Below, one piece after another: positions 8,101 through 13,498 of a stretch of DNA of 13,807 nt. The translations under genes and the position numbers were made by a program. The notes below the pieces were generated by a model. That model was not told where the DNA came from, did no database searches, and saw nothing but the letters and a program-made list of their open reading frames with translations. This DNA is from Saprospiraceae bacterium (GTDB taxonomy: Bacteria; Bacteroidota; Bacteroidia; Chitinophagales; Saprospiraceae): positions 1 through 13,807 of the forward strand of contig SLDF01000208.1 in assembly GCA_007125435.1 (NCBI GenBank). Direction: 5' to 3'. Within the stretch, counting starts at the first letter, position 1, and every line of letters begins with the position of its first letter.

Positions 8101-8167
8101 TGTCATGGCGATTATCTTGCGCTGTCAAAAGAGCCGACATTATGATAAAAACTATTTGTACGATCAT
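2111..8167 (-). CDS. Alpha-2-macroglobulin family protein, exported, thioester motif lost
   Basis: The 2,018-residue product begins MIVQIVFIIMSALLTA-QDN, a signal peptide without a lipobox. An in-frame stop lies shortly upstream and no other ATG is available, so the start is well bounded. A His/Asp-rich segment (about 20-41) is followed by a helical region of about 370 residues that is typical of Bacteroidota A2M proteins. The MG2-type signature DRSIYRPGQTVYFK starts at 610, followed by further macroglobulin beta domains. A charged, apparently disordered segment spans about 1193-1243. The A2M domain starts at 1245 (ETVFFYPDM, then EALTRWRLMVYAHD at 1269-1282, and FPNVPRFVRQND near 1303-1314). 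The alpha/alpha thioester-type domain includes GGFSWYPGG at 1571-1579, and a C-terminal MG10-like domain ends the protein. Where thioester A2Ms have CxEQ, this protein reads TADA (1472-1475), in the context LLEHNRQTADALAAKFYAN. Covalent trapping is therefore not expected and any protease trapping would be non-covalent, as in thioester-less bacterial A2Ms such as YfaS. It is probably periplasmic or envelope-associated. The penicillin-binding protein gene pbpC, a frequent partner of bacterial A2M genes, is not in the window. Confidence 0.95.
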   Translation of the reverse strand: MIVQIVFIIMSALLTAQDNRHDIDKSHEDHIAHNHQTIDMDTVDISKSWKTIDSLLQIRQPRSVDAELDRLIPALIQNNKPYDLIKAHLYKANVIQNTEREGDIQLLEYLETILKDLESQDASIMKSYLAEFYVGYLNRNLYRLRSATQVDRTIPDDMRSWTAYDFRHKILQYYFDAAVDSLLDLTPIEDIDILIQKGRYSDGIMKTAQDLMMARAIDYLSSPLRNLPDPINTFDFNQEGLYASYETFIKTSFETPNENDLRYRAIKLYQMAIQKVKNNPEALFYFDKRRLDYVKSNINTSDIDSIYKARIKAYLDQYKNEPIYTEIAHAYAVILRNEGATYDAYNPLTQDKQWQVKAAHDLLTEAIAKFPDSYGTSKCKSLIQEIERKEINITLPTYIQPALTFPVGVRYKNVNEIVIMLFDVSDDERKSVVSMNIEERKQYFKKQSPTHTHKVSLPGTKDFQSHQLDYLIEGLEQGQYLAYVTYPGAQDNDIYRNIQTIQVTHLDAFIRQNEDGTLESWTTDRRHGGPIKKATVELYQLSNERGRLSEPDLVESKVTDKNGYTQFKINGRNSYRLKITHDGSSISPDNFLNQPRINNQTRQWLMYMTDRSIYRPGQTVYFKALVLSEDPENDPVIQVRKKVNVNLYDANQKIIETLSLTSDEFGSISGHFILPMNALQGNFSISAENMGGRRSINVESYKRPRFEVVIDTLTSNYRIGDTIKVTGHAKMYAGTPVRQAEVKVSVRRSMNYSIFPWRFRHFPSRDWDDVHFDLVQTDDEGRFEFEFVANKSTDHRSNFNPVYRFQVEAEVTDQTGETRSGQSVIPISTKPFIIQLDIASITLAEQWTSINYDVTNSTGQTQSTDVGIKVTELKAPDELIERRRSTRPDQFLYTEDEFKAKAPHIEYKDEAEYDNWKKKNIVVNKKVNPMDQKILPVSTDDWPSGVYEVTLTLLSDSTLTVTKYIKVINPNSKENNGFNSKYEMVADKDQYDVGEQARITLINGHGKESCVYLGVEKPKSIEREGWKKLKGIFTFGISVSEKDYGGFHVNAISAYRSTMYPQTLTLNVPYTHKVIDIELLTERLFTEPGSQEKWTLKLENKGKPMLQAQVTAAMYDASLDALISHNWESVRYRNNRNRLGFTPLINQFMKYSTIYFWSHHSRSISVQHRSLDNLNRFGIRLSGFTTDMVLMESNIRGSRDAEAMEMNEPPAPSLSKSRNEEEYIDTQDIDNEIDFDIPVRENLNETVFFYPDMKTDSTGQVHMEFTMNEALTRWRLMVYAHDKSLAQGSLTHFIETRKELMVFPNVPRFVRQNDLVFLPARVENASSETVSISATIKLSNAINGQSLDHWIASSKVMKEDVQTNASGRFEWAVQIPQDFTGMLKIVYKAGTDQHTDAEEHIIPVLTNRMLVTETLPLWVNNNESRAFSFDAIQQLLSDEGIQHHQYTLEFTDNPSWFALMALPVLLEHNRQTADALAAKFYANSIATYVSQKAPHLKEIFQSWASKEDLISELDKNEELKSKVLAATPWVRQAESEALQRKRIGLLFDLNKVENGQKQTLNQLKDLQQANGGFSWYPGGRANWYTTQSIVEMLGHLDKIGVRDVRSDETIRTLLYNAIGYLDNEIVRHYRELERRQPSESARKENDNLSPLVIHYLYTRSFFPDVPRSTQLQDIINFYLDQTETFAINRSTYQQTLSALALHRFMRANPANMILKSLRENLIEDEEMGYYQNYQNGYHWHQSPLSTHALLIEAFQEIDNDIKTVEGLKRWLLKNKQTNSWGTHQNTSKAIYALLFTGMDWMTSEKSVDIKISGEAIAIDADQRQAGTGYFKMKVDASKLDPTNPQILINNPGRRPAWGGLYWQYFQDMDRVKASEDGPFYIRKKTYRKINTDDGQMLVEFNEDEALKVGERVTVRIELRSDRPMDFVYLSDFRPAGFEPVESLSGYQWQNGIGFFKSHTDVGTDIFVDHLPAGNYIFETDMYVFHNGTFTGGPAQVQSYYAPSFSSISQGDKITVKSE

Positions 8168-8214
8168 ATTGATTGTGTTTTTTAATAATTATATGCTAAA
8201 GCAAGTGCCCACCA

Positions 8215-8240
8215 ATCCAGTATAATAAAACTGACTGGAT
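8215..8240 (-). promoter_or_regulatory. Inverted repeat in the alpha-2-macroglobulin leader
   Basis: ATCCAGT at 8215-8221 and ACTGGAT at 8234-8240 form a perfect 7-bp stem around a 12-base AT-rich loop, 48 bases before the A2M start. It could be a transcription factor operator or a structured 5' leader. Its function is unknown and the call rests on symmetry alone. Confidence 0.35.
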
Positions 8241-8461
8241 GCTGGAACACCATCAAGGTAGTAAAAACGATTGGGTTTTTCTAATTGAACTAGCCTTAAT
8301 ACATTCCTCTAAAAATAAATCTAATTATTGAGTCTAAATTTATAACGTATGAATTAGTTGTAAAGATACATTGAGTATCAGAATAAATTTTTTAGGTTGG
8401 ATATGGAGGTATCTCGTTTTGCAGTTATGGGCATCATCCTCATCGCTAATGCTCAACAAGC

Positions 8462-8504
8462 CCTCAATCCGCCATTGAGGACTCTCCGCACAATGGCGGG
8501 TTGA
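8462..8504 (+). repeat. Two mutually exclusive hairpins (intergenic palindromic element)
   Basis: CCTCAAT (8462-8468) pairs with ATTGAGG (8474-8480) around CCGCC. Alternatively TCAATCCGCCATTG (8464-8477) pairs with CAATGGCGGGTTGA (8491-8504) as a 14-bp stem with a 13-base loop. The longer stem has one U-G wobble if read as plus-strand RNA, but an A-C mismatch as minus-strand RNA. The two structures share the 8464-8477 arm and cannot coexist. There is no T-run after it, so it does not look like an intrinsic terminator. Confidence 0.6.
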
Positions 8505-8866
8505 TTCGCCGGGTCGTTAAGCTTGAGTCTAAGAATAGTCACCACATAGTCTAAATCTCAACTAACTTTGAGTACAATCGAAAAAAAATGAGCACATAAC
8601 CGAAGCTAAGTAAATATTTTACCAAATATTATTGCTAAAAAGAGCAAAACTGGCAGATGTTAGGATGTCTATTTTAGAGTCTATAAGACTCGCTGTTAGC
8701 TCATTGCTCACTTTGGACTGCCGTAGTGAAAAAAAGAAGAAATTATCATGGAATACTACCAGATGATTAATGCAAAGTCAAAAATAAAAATCAGTTTAAT
8801 ATTCAATTAAGATACAGTTTCAATATAGTTGCCCCACCTTGTTTCTCGAAGTAAAACGACTCATTG

Positions 8867-9232
8867 TTAACTCGATCTCTGTATTGTTAATGCATCAATA
8901 AAAAAATAACAGGAAAGCAACACATACATAATGACAAGAATTGATCCTGTTATCAATGAGACAATGCCTTCGTTTTGGTACTTTTCCTCTAGTTTTTTTA
9001 TTTCTAAAACATTAATGAAGACTTGACTTAGCAGAACAATGCAAAGCAGATATAAAAACCAGTGAATGGAATTTAGAAAAGGTGGTATGTCCCCCAATGT
9101 GTACTTTAATATTGTATATGCATTAACAAATAAAAGAACCGATAAAACAGATGATGCTCTGTGTTCCATACCAGAAAGACCAAAAGATAGTAGCTTCCAA
9201 AATTGATAAAGCTTATAAAAAAGATATCCCAC
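8867..9232 (-). CDS. Small three-helix membrane protein, hypothetical
   Basis: A 121-residue hydrophobic protein that I do not recognise at family level. A short aromatic N-terminus (YLFYKLYQFWKLL) precedes three likely membrane helices at about 28-47, 56-78 and 88-114. A charged segment (EIKKLEEKYQNEG) between helices two and three presumably lies on one face of the membrane. The first codon is GTG at 9232. A TAA lies one codon further upstream in frame, so no longer start exists. A later ATG (M22, MEHRASS) is possible, but would drop the aromatic N-terminus. The gene stands alone, about 250 bases after the Rpn gene and about 700 bases before the A2M gene. A TATTTTTG box 17 bases before the GTG supports real expression. 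No catalytic motif is visible. Confidence 0.62.
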   Translation of the reverse strand: MGYLFYKLYQFWKLLSFGLSGMEHRASSVLSVLLFVNAYTILKYTLGDIPPFLNSIHWFLYLLCIVLLSQVFINVLEIKKLEEKYQNEGIVSLITGSILVIMYVLLSCYFFIDALTIQRSS

Positions 9233-9249
9233 GATTTATGTCTTGAGTA

Positions 9250-9257
9250 CAAAAATA
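9250..9257 (-). promoter_or_regulatory. Candidate Bacteroidota -7 box (TATTTTTG) for the small membrane protein
   Basis: TATTTTTG on the minus strand fits TAnnTTTG and ends 17 bases before the GTG start, implying a very short leader. No clear TTG element is seen 19-23 bases upstream. The identical octamer sits at nearly the same distance before the TraB/GumN gene. Confidence 0.4.
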
Positions 9258-9448
9258 ATCAATATTAAACCATTTTGCCGATTGAAAAAGATAAATATAA
9301 TTGCAAGAATATACTTGATGTGTTTAACCTCGATCTTTTTAAATGAGTGGTCTGGAAGCTTTTGAGAGGTACTCGATATGACAATTCATGAAGGCTATAG
9401 GTGCCTATCGTTGATGCAACTTTAAAACAAAAAATCTTAGATGGATTA

Positions 9449-9470
9449 AGAAGAATATGTATACTCTTCT
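9449..9470 (-). terminator. Candidate hairpin terminator after the Rpn gene
   Basis: On the minus strand AGAAGAGTAT and ATATTCTTCT form a 10-bp stem with one G-U pair, beginning 19 bases past the Rpn stop codon. On the other strand the wobble becomes an A-C mismatch, which points to function in the minus-strand transcript. The stem is AT-rich, and the T6 tract comes some 12 bases after it rather than directly behind, so this is a tentative terminator or 3'-end stabiliser. Confidence 0.42.
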
Positions 9471-9488
9471 GAATCTCATTTAACTTGT

Positions 9489-10385
9489 CTATATACCTAA
9501 TGCTTTGATTTCCTCTGTACTCAAACCAGTAATTTCAGCAATAGACTCAATACCAATTCCAGCTTTGAGCATCATGATAGCTGATTGCTTTAAACCTTCG
9601 CGTCTTCCTATTTCAAGACCTTCTGCTAACCCTTTCTCCATACCTTCTTCTATACCTAGCCTATACTGCGTATCCATGGCATTCTTAAGGTCTCGATGTT
9701 TTTTCAGACTTTCTTCATAGGCTTTTCTATCTGTTTTTTCTAGCTTAAGTAGTTCTGCAATGCTCATGACTTTTTCAAATATTTTATGTTGAAGCTTCTC
9801 CGGAAGACGCTCTAAAAATTCTAGCCTATTGAGTAAATACATCCATTTCTCAAATTTAGTTTCCAACTCGTCTACATTTTTGTTGAATTTTGGCATCTCC
9901 AAATAGATAAAATTCAATTTATCATTGAATACCTTTCCTGTTTCAATTTCAATTAGTTTAACTATATGAAAGAAATTAGTTGTTTCAAAATTGGAGTCTC
10001 TCAAGACAAAGTCCAGCAAGGATATGCAGTATACCGGATATAGTCTAAAGTCCCACTCACCTTTTACCGCCTGCTCTTGTATAGCAAAAGTAGTGTAGTA
10101 TAAAGAACGTTCTTTGTAGTAAGTCTGAAAAAACTTTTGCATCTCTATTATAATACGTTCACCGTTCGATGTTCTACAAAAGATATCAAATACTACCTTG
10201 CGATCTAGTTCTGAAGTGCCCAGATGCTCATTCTTGGCGTATTCTAAATCCACGATTTCTCCCACTTCGTTTTCCAGTACCGCATTGAGAAAGTCTAGTA
10301 AAATATCTTTACTGGCTTCTTCGCCAAATATTTTCTTGAAACCAAAGTCGGTAAACGGGTTGATATTGCGTGGTAAAGGGTTCAT
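9489..10385 (-). CDS. Rpn family PD-(D/E)XK nuclease / putative transposase
   Basis: A 298-residue protein of the Rpn (recombination-promoting nuclease) / PDDEXK-transposase family. The start MNPLPRNINPFTDFGFKKIF is the family's typical opening (NPxTDxxFKxxFG). The nuclease core shows VVFDIFC with D67, then IIIEMQ with E81 and Q83. This is the D...ExQ version of the PD-(D/E)XK active site usual in this family, so the enzyme looks catalytically intact. The tail (about 240-298) has spaced glycines in EEGMEKGLAEGLEIGRREG and ends with a short helical motif (IAEITGLSTEEIKALGI), also typical. Members cleave DNA and can promote RecA-independent recombination. Many are annotated as transposases, but no terminal repeats or target duplications are evident here, so I do not call a mobile element. 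The gene is flanked by a hairpin-rich element upstream (10543-10648) and a hairpin just after its stop. Length and frame are complete. Confidence 0.93.
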   Translation of the reverse strand: MNPLPRNINPFTDFGFKKIFGEEASKDILLDFLNAVLENEVGEIVDLEYAKNEHLGTSELDRKVVFDIFCRTSNGERIIIEMQKFFQTYYKERSLYYTTFAIQEQAVKGEWDFRLYPVYCISLLDFVLRDSNFETTNFFHIVKLIEIETGKVFNDKLNFIYLEMPKFNKNVDELETKFEKWMYLLNRLEFLERLPEKLQHKIFEKVMSIAELLKLEKTDRKAYEESLKKHRDLKNAMDTQYRLGIEEGMEKGLAEGLEIGRREGLKQSAIMMLKAGIGIESIAEITGLSTEEIKALGI

Positions 10386-10709
10386 AGGGTAAATATAAGC
10401 TTTGTATTAATGCCACACTAGCATAGAGTATTTGGTAATTATAACTTTTAAGCCGTAATGGAAAATTCTATTGCATAGTTCGGGTTTAAATAATGCTTGA
10501 TTAGGTAATTACAAAGGTGTCTTTCAAGTTTTTTTCTTTATTGCATCAGCGCTGCGGAGCTGTGCCGACGATTAGGAGGCAGTCCGTAGGACCGAACGAA
10601 TAGTGAGTAGCGTAGCATAGCGACCCGCAACGAAGTGAAGGGTGATGCCCAAGGCAACAGAATAAATCATAGCTAATCACTAATATTAACTGCTATATAC
10701 TCTACAGTA
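10386..10709. other. Gap between the OmpA/TSP3 gene and the Rpn gene
   Basis: This 324-bp gap follows the OmpA gene stop and precedes the Rpn start. No gene is visible. Its main content is the hairpin-rich element at 10543-10648. No TAnnTTTG box is found before the Rpn start, and the weak stem just after the OmpA stop is not convincing as a terminator. Confidence 0.5.
10543..10648. repeat. Hairpin-rich REP-like element
   Basis: GCATCA (10543-10548) and TGATGC (10643-10648) bracket about 100 bases that are clearly more GC-rich than their surroundings. Inside lies GTCC-gta-GGAC (10582-10592) and a run of CGTAGCATAGCG-type words. The GTCC/GGAC mini-hairpin with a nearby CTATTCG (seen here on the minus strand) recalls GTCC-ttac-GGAC followed by CTATTCG at 774-797, so the two elements may belong to one dispersed family. 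This is judged by eye on short words, not by alignment. Confidence 0.55.
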
Positions 10710-12137
10710 TCAATCCAACAACATGATGAACTCTACGCGCCTATTTAATTGACGACCTTCTTCTGTACGATTGTCAAATCTTGGCTTTGTGATGCCATAC
10801 CCTTTGAATGTCATACGGTCCGGGTCGATGCCTCTGGTGATGAGATATTCTTTACAAGCTTTAGCCCTGCTTTCTGAAAGTCGGAGGTTGAACTCAGGAC
10901 TACCTGTGGTGTCTGTATGTCCTTCTATACTTAGATTATAGCTTGGGTACTTTTTGAGTATTTCTACGATCTGATTGAGTACTGGGAATGAGGATGACTT
11001 CAGGTTGTCAGACCCTAGATCAAACTGCACTGACCTCATGGCTTTATCTAATACTTCTTTTTCTTGCTTATTGAGCTCAGGACAGCCAAAGTTAGATGCA
11101 GGACCGGGTATTAGAGGGCACTTATCCATGTAGTCAGGTACGCCGTCGCCGTCCGTGTCTGGGCAGCCCTTGAGGTGAGCAGGGCCATAATCCAGTGGAC
11201 AATCATCGAGGTGATCAGGAATACCGTCTCCGTCTGTATCCGGACAGCCGTCAAATTCTGGCAAACCCGGCTCATTGGGACACTTATCCAGATGGTCAGG
11301 TACACCATCGCCATCGCTATCTATGTAAGGACAGCCTCTATTTTCTTTTGGTCCGGGCTCTGTAGGGCAATCATCCAAATGATCAGGTATACCGTCACCA
11401 TCCGTATCAGGACATCCTCCGAATTCAGGCAACCCGGCTAGTAGTGGACAATCATCTAAATGATCTGGAATACCATCGCCATCTGTATCTGGACATCCGT
11501 CAAACTCCGGTAATCCAGGAATAGTCGGGCATTCATCTAGATGATCAGGTACGCCATCTCCATCAATATCAGAGAAGATTTCCTCCATTTCTTTTTCTTC
11601 CTTTTTCTTCTTGACCAGGTGATACTTGAAACCTATACCATGCTGAAAACTATTAAGGTCTCCGGGAAAGCCTAACCTGTAGGATACAAAGGTATTTAAG
11701 GACACTCGCTCGCTAAGGTGTATATCCAATCCACCGCCTAATGGTATTTCTGCGTGCATATCACTATCGGGTATCATAGCGCCGCCAACACCTGCAAAAA
11801 GGTATGGCGTAACAGGTTTATTGGGTCGTTTGTACTGCCACTGTAATTGAACGTCCAGACCTGCAAATGTGAAATTATCTGTGCTTTCTTGCATCCGACC
11901 TAAGCCGGCTCTAAATGGAATGAATAGATTGAAATTTTGGTGTAGAGAACGACTGTAAAACAGCTCAAAGCCCGGCTTGTAAGCCTGGAAATTCTCAAAC
12001 TCACCATTGTATGGCCCTTGATAATCTACAAGCATAGACCTGAAACCTAATGCATCCTTGTGTAGAGCGCTTTGGGCTATTGCTGTAGATGTGGCTAGTG
12101 CTATGGCCACCAGTGTGATGAGTATGATTCTTTTCAT
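10710..12137 (-). CDS. OmpA-family outer-membrane protein with six thrombospondin type 3 repeats
   Basis: A complete 475-residue envelope protein. It has a signal peptide MKRIILITLVAIALATSTAIA-QS and an N-terminal region (about 23-174) of alternating aromatic strands, as in small OmpA/OmpX-type beta barrels, ending at FKYHL. A Lys/Glu linker (176-187) follows. Six TSP3 repeats of the DxDGDGxPDHxDxCP...GCP type fill about 190-353; their aspartates are expected to bind calcium and their cysteines are evenly spaced. The C-terminal OmpA domain (about 363-475) contains IEGHTDTTG and LSESRAKACKEYL. D409 and R424 stand at the same 15-residue spacing as the E. coli OmpA pair that binds diaminopimelate, so attachment to peptidoglycan is expected. 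The likely role is tethering the outer membrane to the cell wall. The TSP3 repeats are also direct repeats at DNA level. The gene stands alone between the TraB/GumN gene and the Rpn gene. Confidence 0.95.
   Translation of the reverse strand: MKRIILITLVAIALATSTAIAQSALHKDALGFRSMLVDYQGPYNGEFENFQAYKPGFELFYSRSLHQNFNLFIPFRAGLGRMQESTDNFTFAGLDVQLQWQYKRPNKPVTPYLFAGVGGAMIPDSDMHAEIPLGGGLDIHLSERVSLNTFVSYRLGFPGDLNSFQHGIGFKYHLVKKKKEEKEMEEIFSDIDGDGVPDHLDECPTIPGLPEFDGCPDTDGDGIPDHLDDCPLLAGLPEFGGCPDTDGDGIPDHLDDCPTEPGPKENRGCPYIDSDGDGVPDHLDKCPNEPGLPEFDGCPDTDGDGIPDHLDDCPLDYGPAHLKGCPDTDGDGVPDYMDKCPLIPGPASNFGCPELNKQEKEVLDKAMRSVQFDLGSDNLKSSSFPVLNQIVEILKKYPSYNLSIEGHTDTTGSPEFNLRLSESRAKACKEYLITRGIDPDRMTFKGYGITKPRFDNRTEEGRQLNRRVEFIMLLD
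11102..11570 (-). repeat. In-gene DNA repeats encoding six TSP3 units
   Basis: Six related units of about 75-84 bases, each containing a variant of GATGGCGATGG(T/A)... and CC(T/A)GATCA(T/C)CT, encode the calcium-binding repeats of the OmpA-like protein. All are in phase. The units differ mostly at third codon positions, so they are old or under coding selection, yet they are similar enough to allow recombination and copy-number change. Confidence 0.7.
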
Positions 12138-12402
12138 GATTTAACTTTTTCTCTTGATTAGCCTGAGGCTCTATTCAATTTATTAAAATGATAAGCAAAT
12201 GCAAAAGTGCTGATCGGTTCTCTGACATTTTTACTGTTGATCTTGCCTTCATCCTCTATTACTTGCAGGTATCCTTTCTAGTTGGTCGAAGTGATTACTT
12301 TATCAAATTACCACGGATGCCATGCATAAATAGCTGATAAATATGGACAAAATTAATATATATTGGTCTCTTTTATGCCAAATCAACTGAAATAATAATG
12401 TA

Positions 12403-13320
12403 TTATTTAAGAGGTTTTACTTTATAGCCTCTCTGTCTGAGCAGGTGAATGACGCCTTGCTCACCAGGCAAGTGTCCGGCACCGACAGCAAAAAATACAG
12501 AATTTGACTGCATCAACGGCTCCATCAATTCGATCCAATTTCTATTGCGCTCAAACAAAAGGTCTTCTTGCCATTCCAGGCCTTCTTCACTGTCGTTAAT
12601 CATTTCTGAGAGTCCCTCTATGTCTTGCTGTGTATAGAGTTTAACCATTCTGTCTATTTGAGAGCCATCTTCGCTAGAAGCATCAGCCTGAATCGTCTCT
12701 AAAAGTATTTTTGCCTGATCTACATAGGGGATTTTGTCAAATATAGATGCTTGATATTCGAGTGTTTCGAGCCCTGAGCTTGGCTTGTTGAGCCGCTCTG
12801 CCTTTTCTTGTATCATAAACTCATAGGATACAATGCTGCCATCGTCTAGTCCTCCCGGCTTCATGTCTTCTGATAGCATGACTGTCAGAAAGAACGGTTT
12901 CATTCTTTCAAACATAAACATTGGCAGCCCCATTTCTTGAAATTTGCCATCAACCACTGCTAATTCTTCCTCTGTCAATAAGTCTTTTAATGTTGTATCA
13001 CCTGCCATGAAAAGGTGTTCCATCAATCCCATGACCTTGCTCATGTCGGTCATTTCATTCATGTCTAATTCAAATACGACGTTATCAGATTTTTGCAGGG
13101 CTTCTTCCATTTGATCGGTCCAGAAAAACTTATCAGCAGGTATCATATGTATGGTTCCCAATAAGTAAGAAGGTTTATCTTGTTGCTTACTGGTGATTTC
13201 CCAAAGAAGGCTAGGTTCAAGAGGTTGGTAAGCTGCAGACTGAGCTGATTTGCCGGTAAAGCAGGATGTCAACAGCATGCTTAAAGCCAGCATCCATAAA
13301 AATATAATTCTTTTTTGCAT
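12403..13320 (-). CDS. TraB/GumN family lipoprotein (Tiki-like metalloprotease fold)
   Basis: A complete 305-residue protein. The start MQKRIIFLWMLALSMLLTSC has a clear lipobox (LTSC, lipidated Cys20), so it is a membrane-anchored lipoprotein. The residue after Cys is Phe, not Asp, which favours the outer membrane (inference). The TraB/PrgY/GumN signature is present: SYLLGTIHMIP with the first GxxH at 55-58, FELD with E84, GLETLEYQ at 183-190, ERNRNW at 257-262, and FAVGAGHLPGEQGVIHLL with the second GxxH at 280-283. The two GxxH motifs plus the conserved acidic residue are those of the Tiki/TraB metalloprotease-like family, so metal-dependent proteolysis in the periplasm is plausible. The substrate is unknown, and many bacterial members remain uncharacterised. 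Length fits the family. It lies 178 bases after the rRNA methyltransferase gene and 265 bases before the OmpA gene, with its own candidate promoter. Confidence 0.93.
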   Translation of the reverse strand: MQKRIIFLWMLALSMLLTSCFTGKSAQSAAYQPLEPSLLWEITSKQQDKPSYLLGTIHMIPADKFFWTDQMEEALQKSDNVVFELDMNEMTDMSKVMGLMEHLFMAGDTTLKDLLTEEELAVVDGKFQEMGLPMFMFERMKPFFLTVMLSEDMKPGGLDDGSIVSYEFMIQEKAERLNKPSSGLETLEYQASIFDKIPYVDQAKILLETIQADASSEDGSQIDRMVKLYTQQDIEGLSEMINDSEEGLEWQEDLLFERNRNWIELMEPLMQSNSVFFAVGAGHLPGEQGVIHLLRQRGYKVKPLK

Positions 13321-13336
13321 CTATTCCTTTTTTTTG

Positions 13337-13344
13337 CAAAAATA
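13337..13344 (-). promoter_or_regulatory. Candidate Bacteroidota -7 box (TATTTTTG) for the TraB/GumN gene
   Basis: TATTTTTG on the minus strand matches TAnnTTTG and ends 16 bases before the ATG, giving a short, A-rich leader (CAAAAAAAAGGAATAG). A convincing TTG element is not visible at the usual distance upstream. Confidence 0.42.
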
Positions 13345-13498
13345 GCTTTTTTTCTGAGAGCTTTAAGAAAGTAACCTGCGCTCTGATATTAAATCTCAAA
13401 TACATTAAAATAACAACTTTAAGTGTTGTGCCAATAACATTATACCAGTGTTACCAATTGATCTTATATATAAGTGAAGTTTAATTGCTCAATGTAGG

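Larger units (their letters stand above)
8168..8866. other. ~700-bp intergenic region with inverted repeats, no supported gene
   Basis: This gap separates the small membrane protein gene (ending at 8867) from the alpha-2-macroglobulin start at 8167. It should contain the A2M promoter, but I find no TAnnTTTG box on the minus strand. It holds an inverted repeat at 8215-8240, two overlapping hairpins at 8462-8504, and GAGTC-tataa-GACTC at 8677-8691. A 33-codon plus-strand frame (8403-8504) has no support as a gene. Confidence 0.55.

Noticed and set aside
8403..8504. Plus-strand 33-codon frame ending in NPPLRTLRTMAG
   Set aside because: It lies wholly across the palindromic element, ends at the base of the long stem, and has no ribosome-binding or promoter signal; probably a chance frame through a repeat.
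8677..8691. GAGTC-tataa-GACTC hairpin as part of a tRNA or structured RNA
   Set aside because: It is a lone 5-bp stem. The flanks do not fold into a cloverleaf and show no T-loop consensus.
9240..10648. Insertion sequence carrying the Rpn gene
   Set aside because: No matching terminal inverted repeats or target-site duplication were found on the two sides of the gene.
12389..12410. AT-only inverted repeat next to the TraB/GumN stop codon as a terminator
   Set aside because: The stem has no G-C pairs and no T-run, so it is too weak to call.
13217..13405. Minus-strand 62-residue frame overlapping the TraB/GumN start
   Set aside because: It overlaps the lipoprotein signal peptide in another phase and has no supporting features.
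13463..13474. Perfect palindrome CTTATATATAAG downstream of the rRNA methyltransferase gene
   Set aside because: It is AT-only apart from its ends, expected by chance in AT-rich DNA, and lacks a following T-run.
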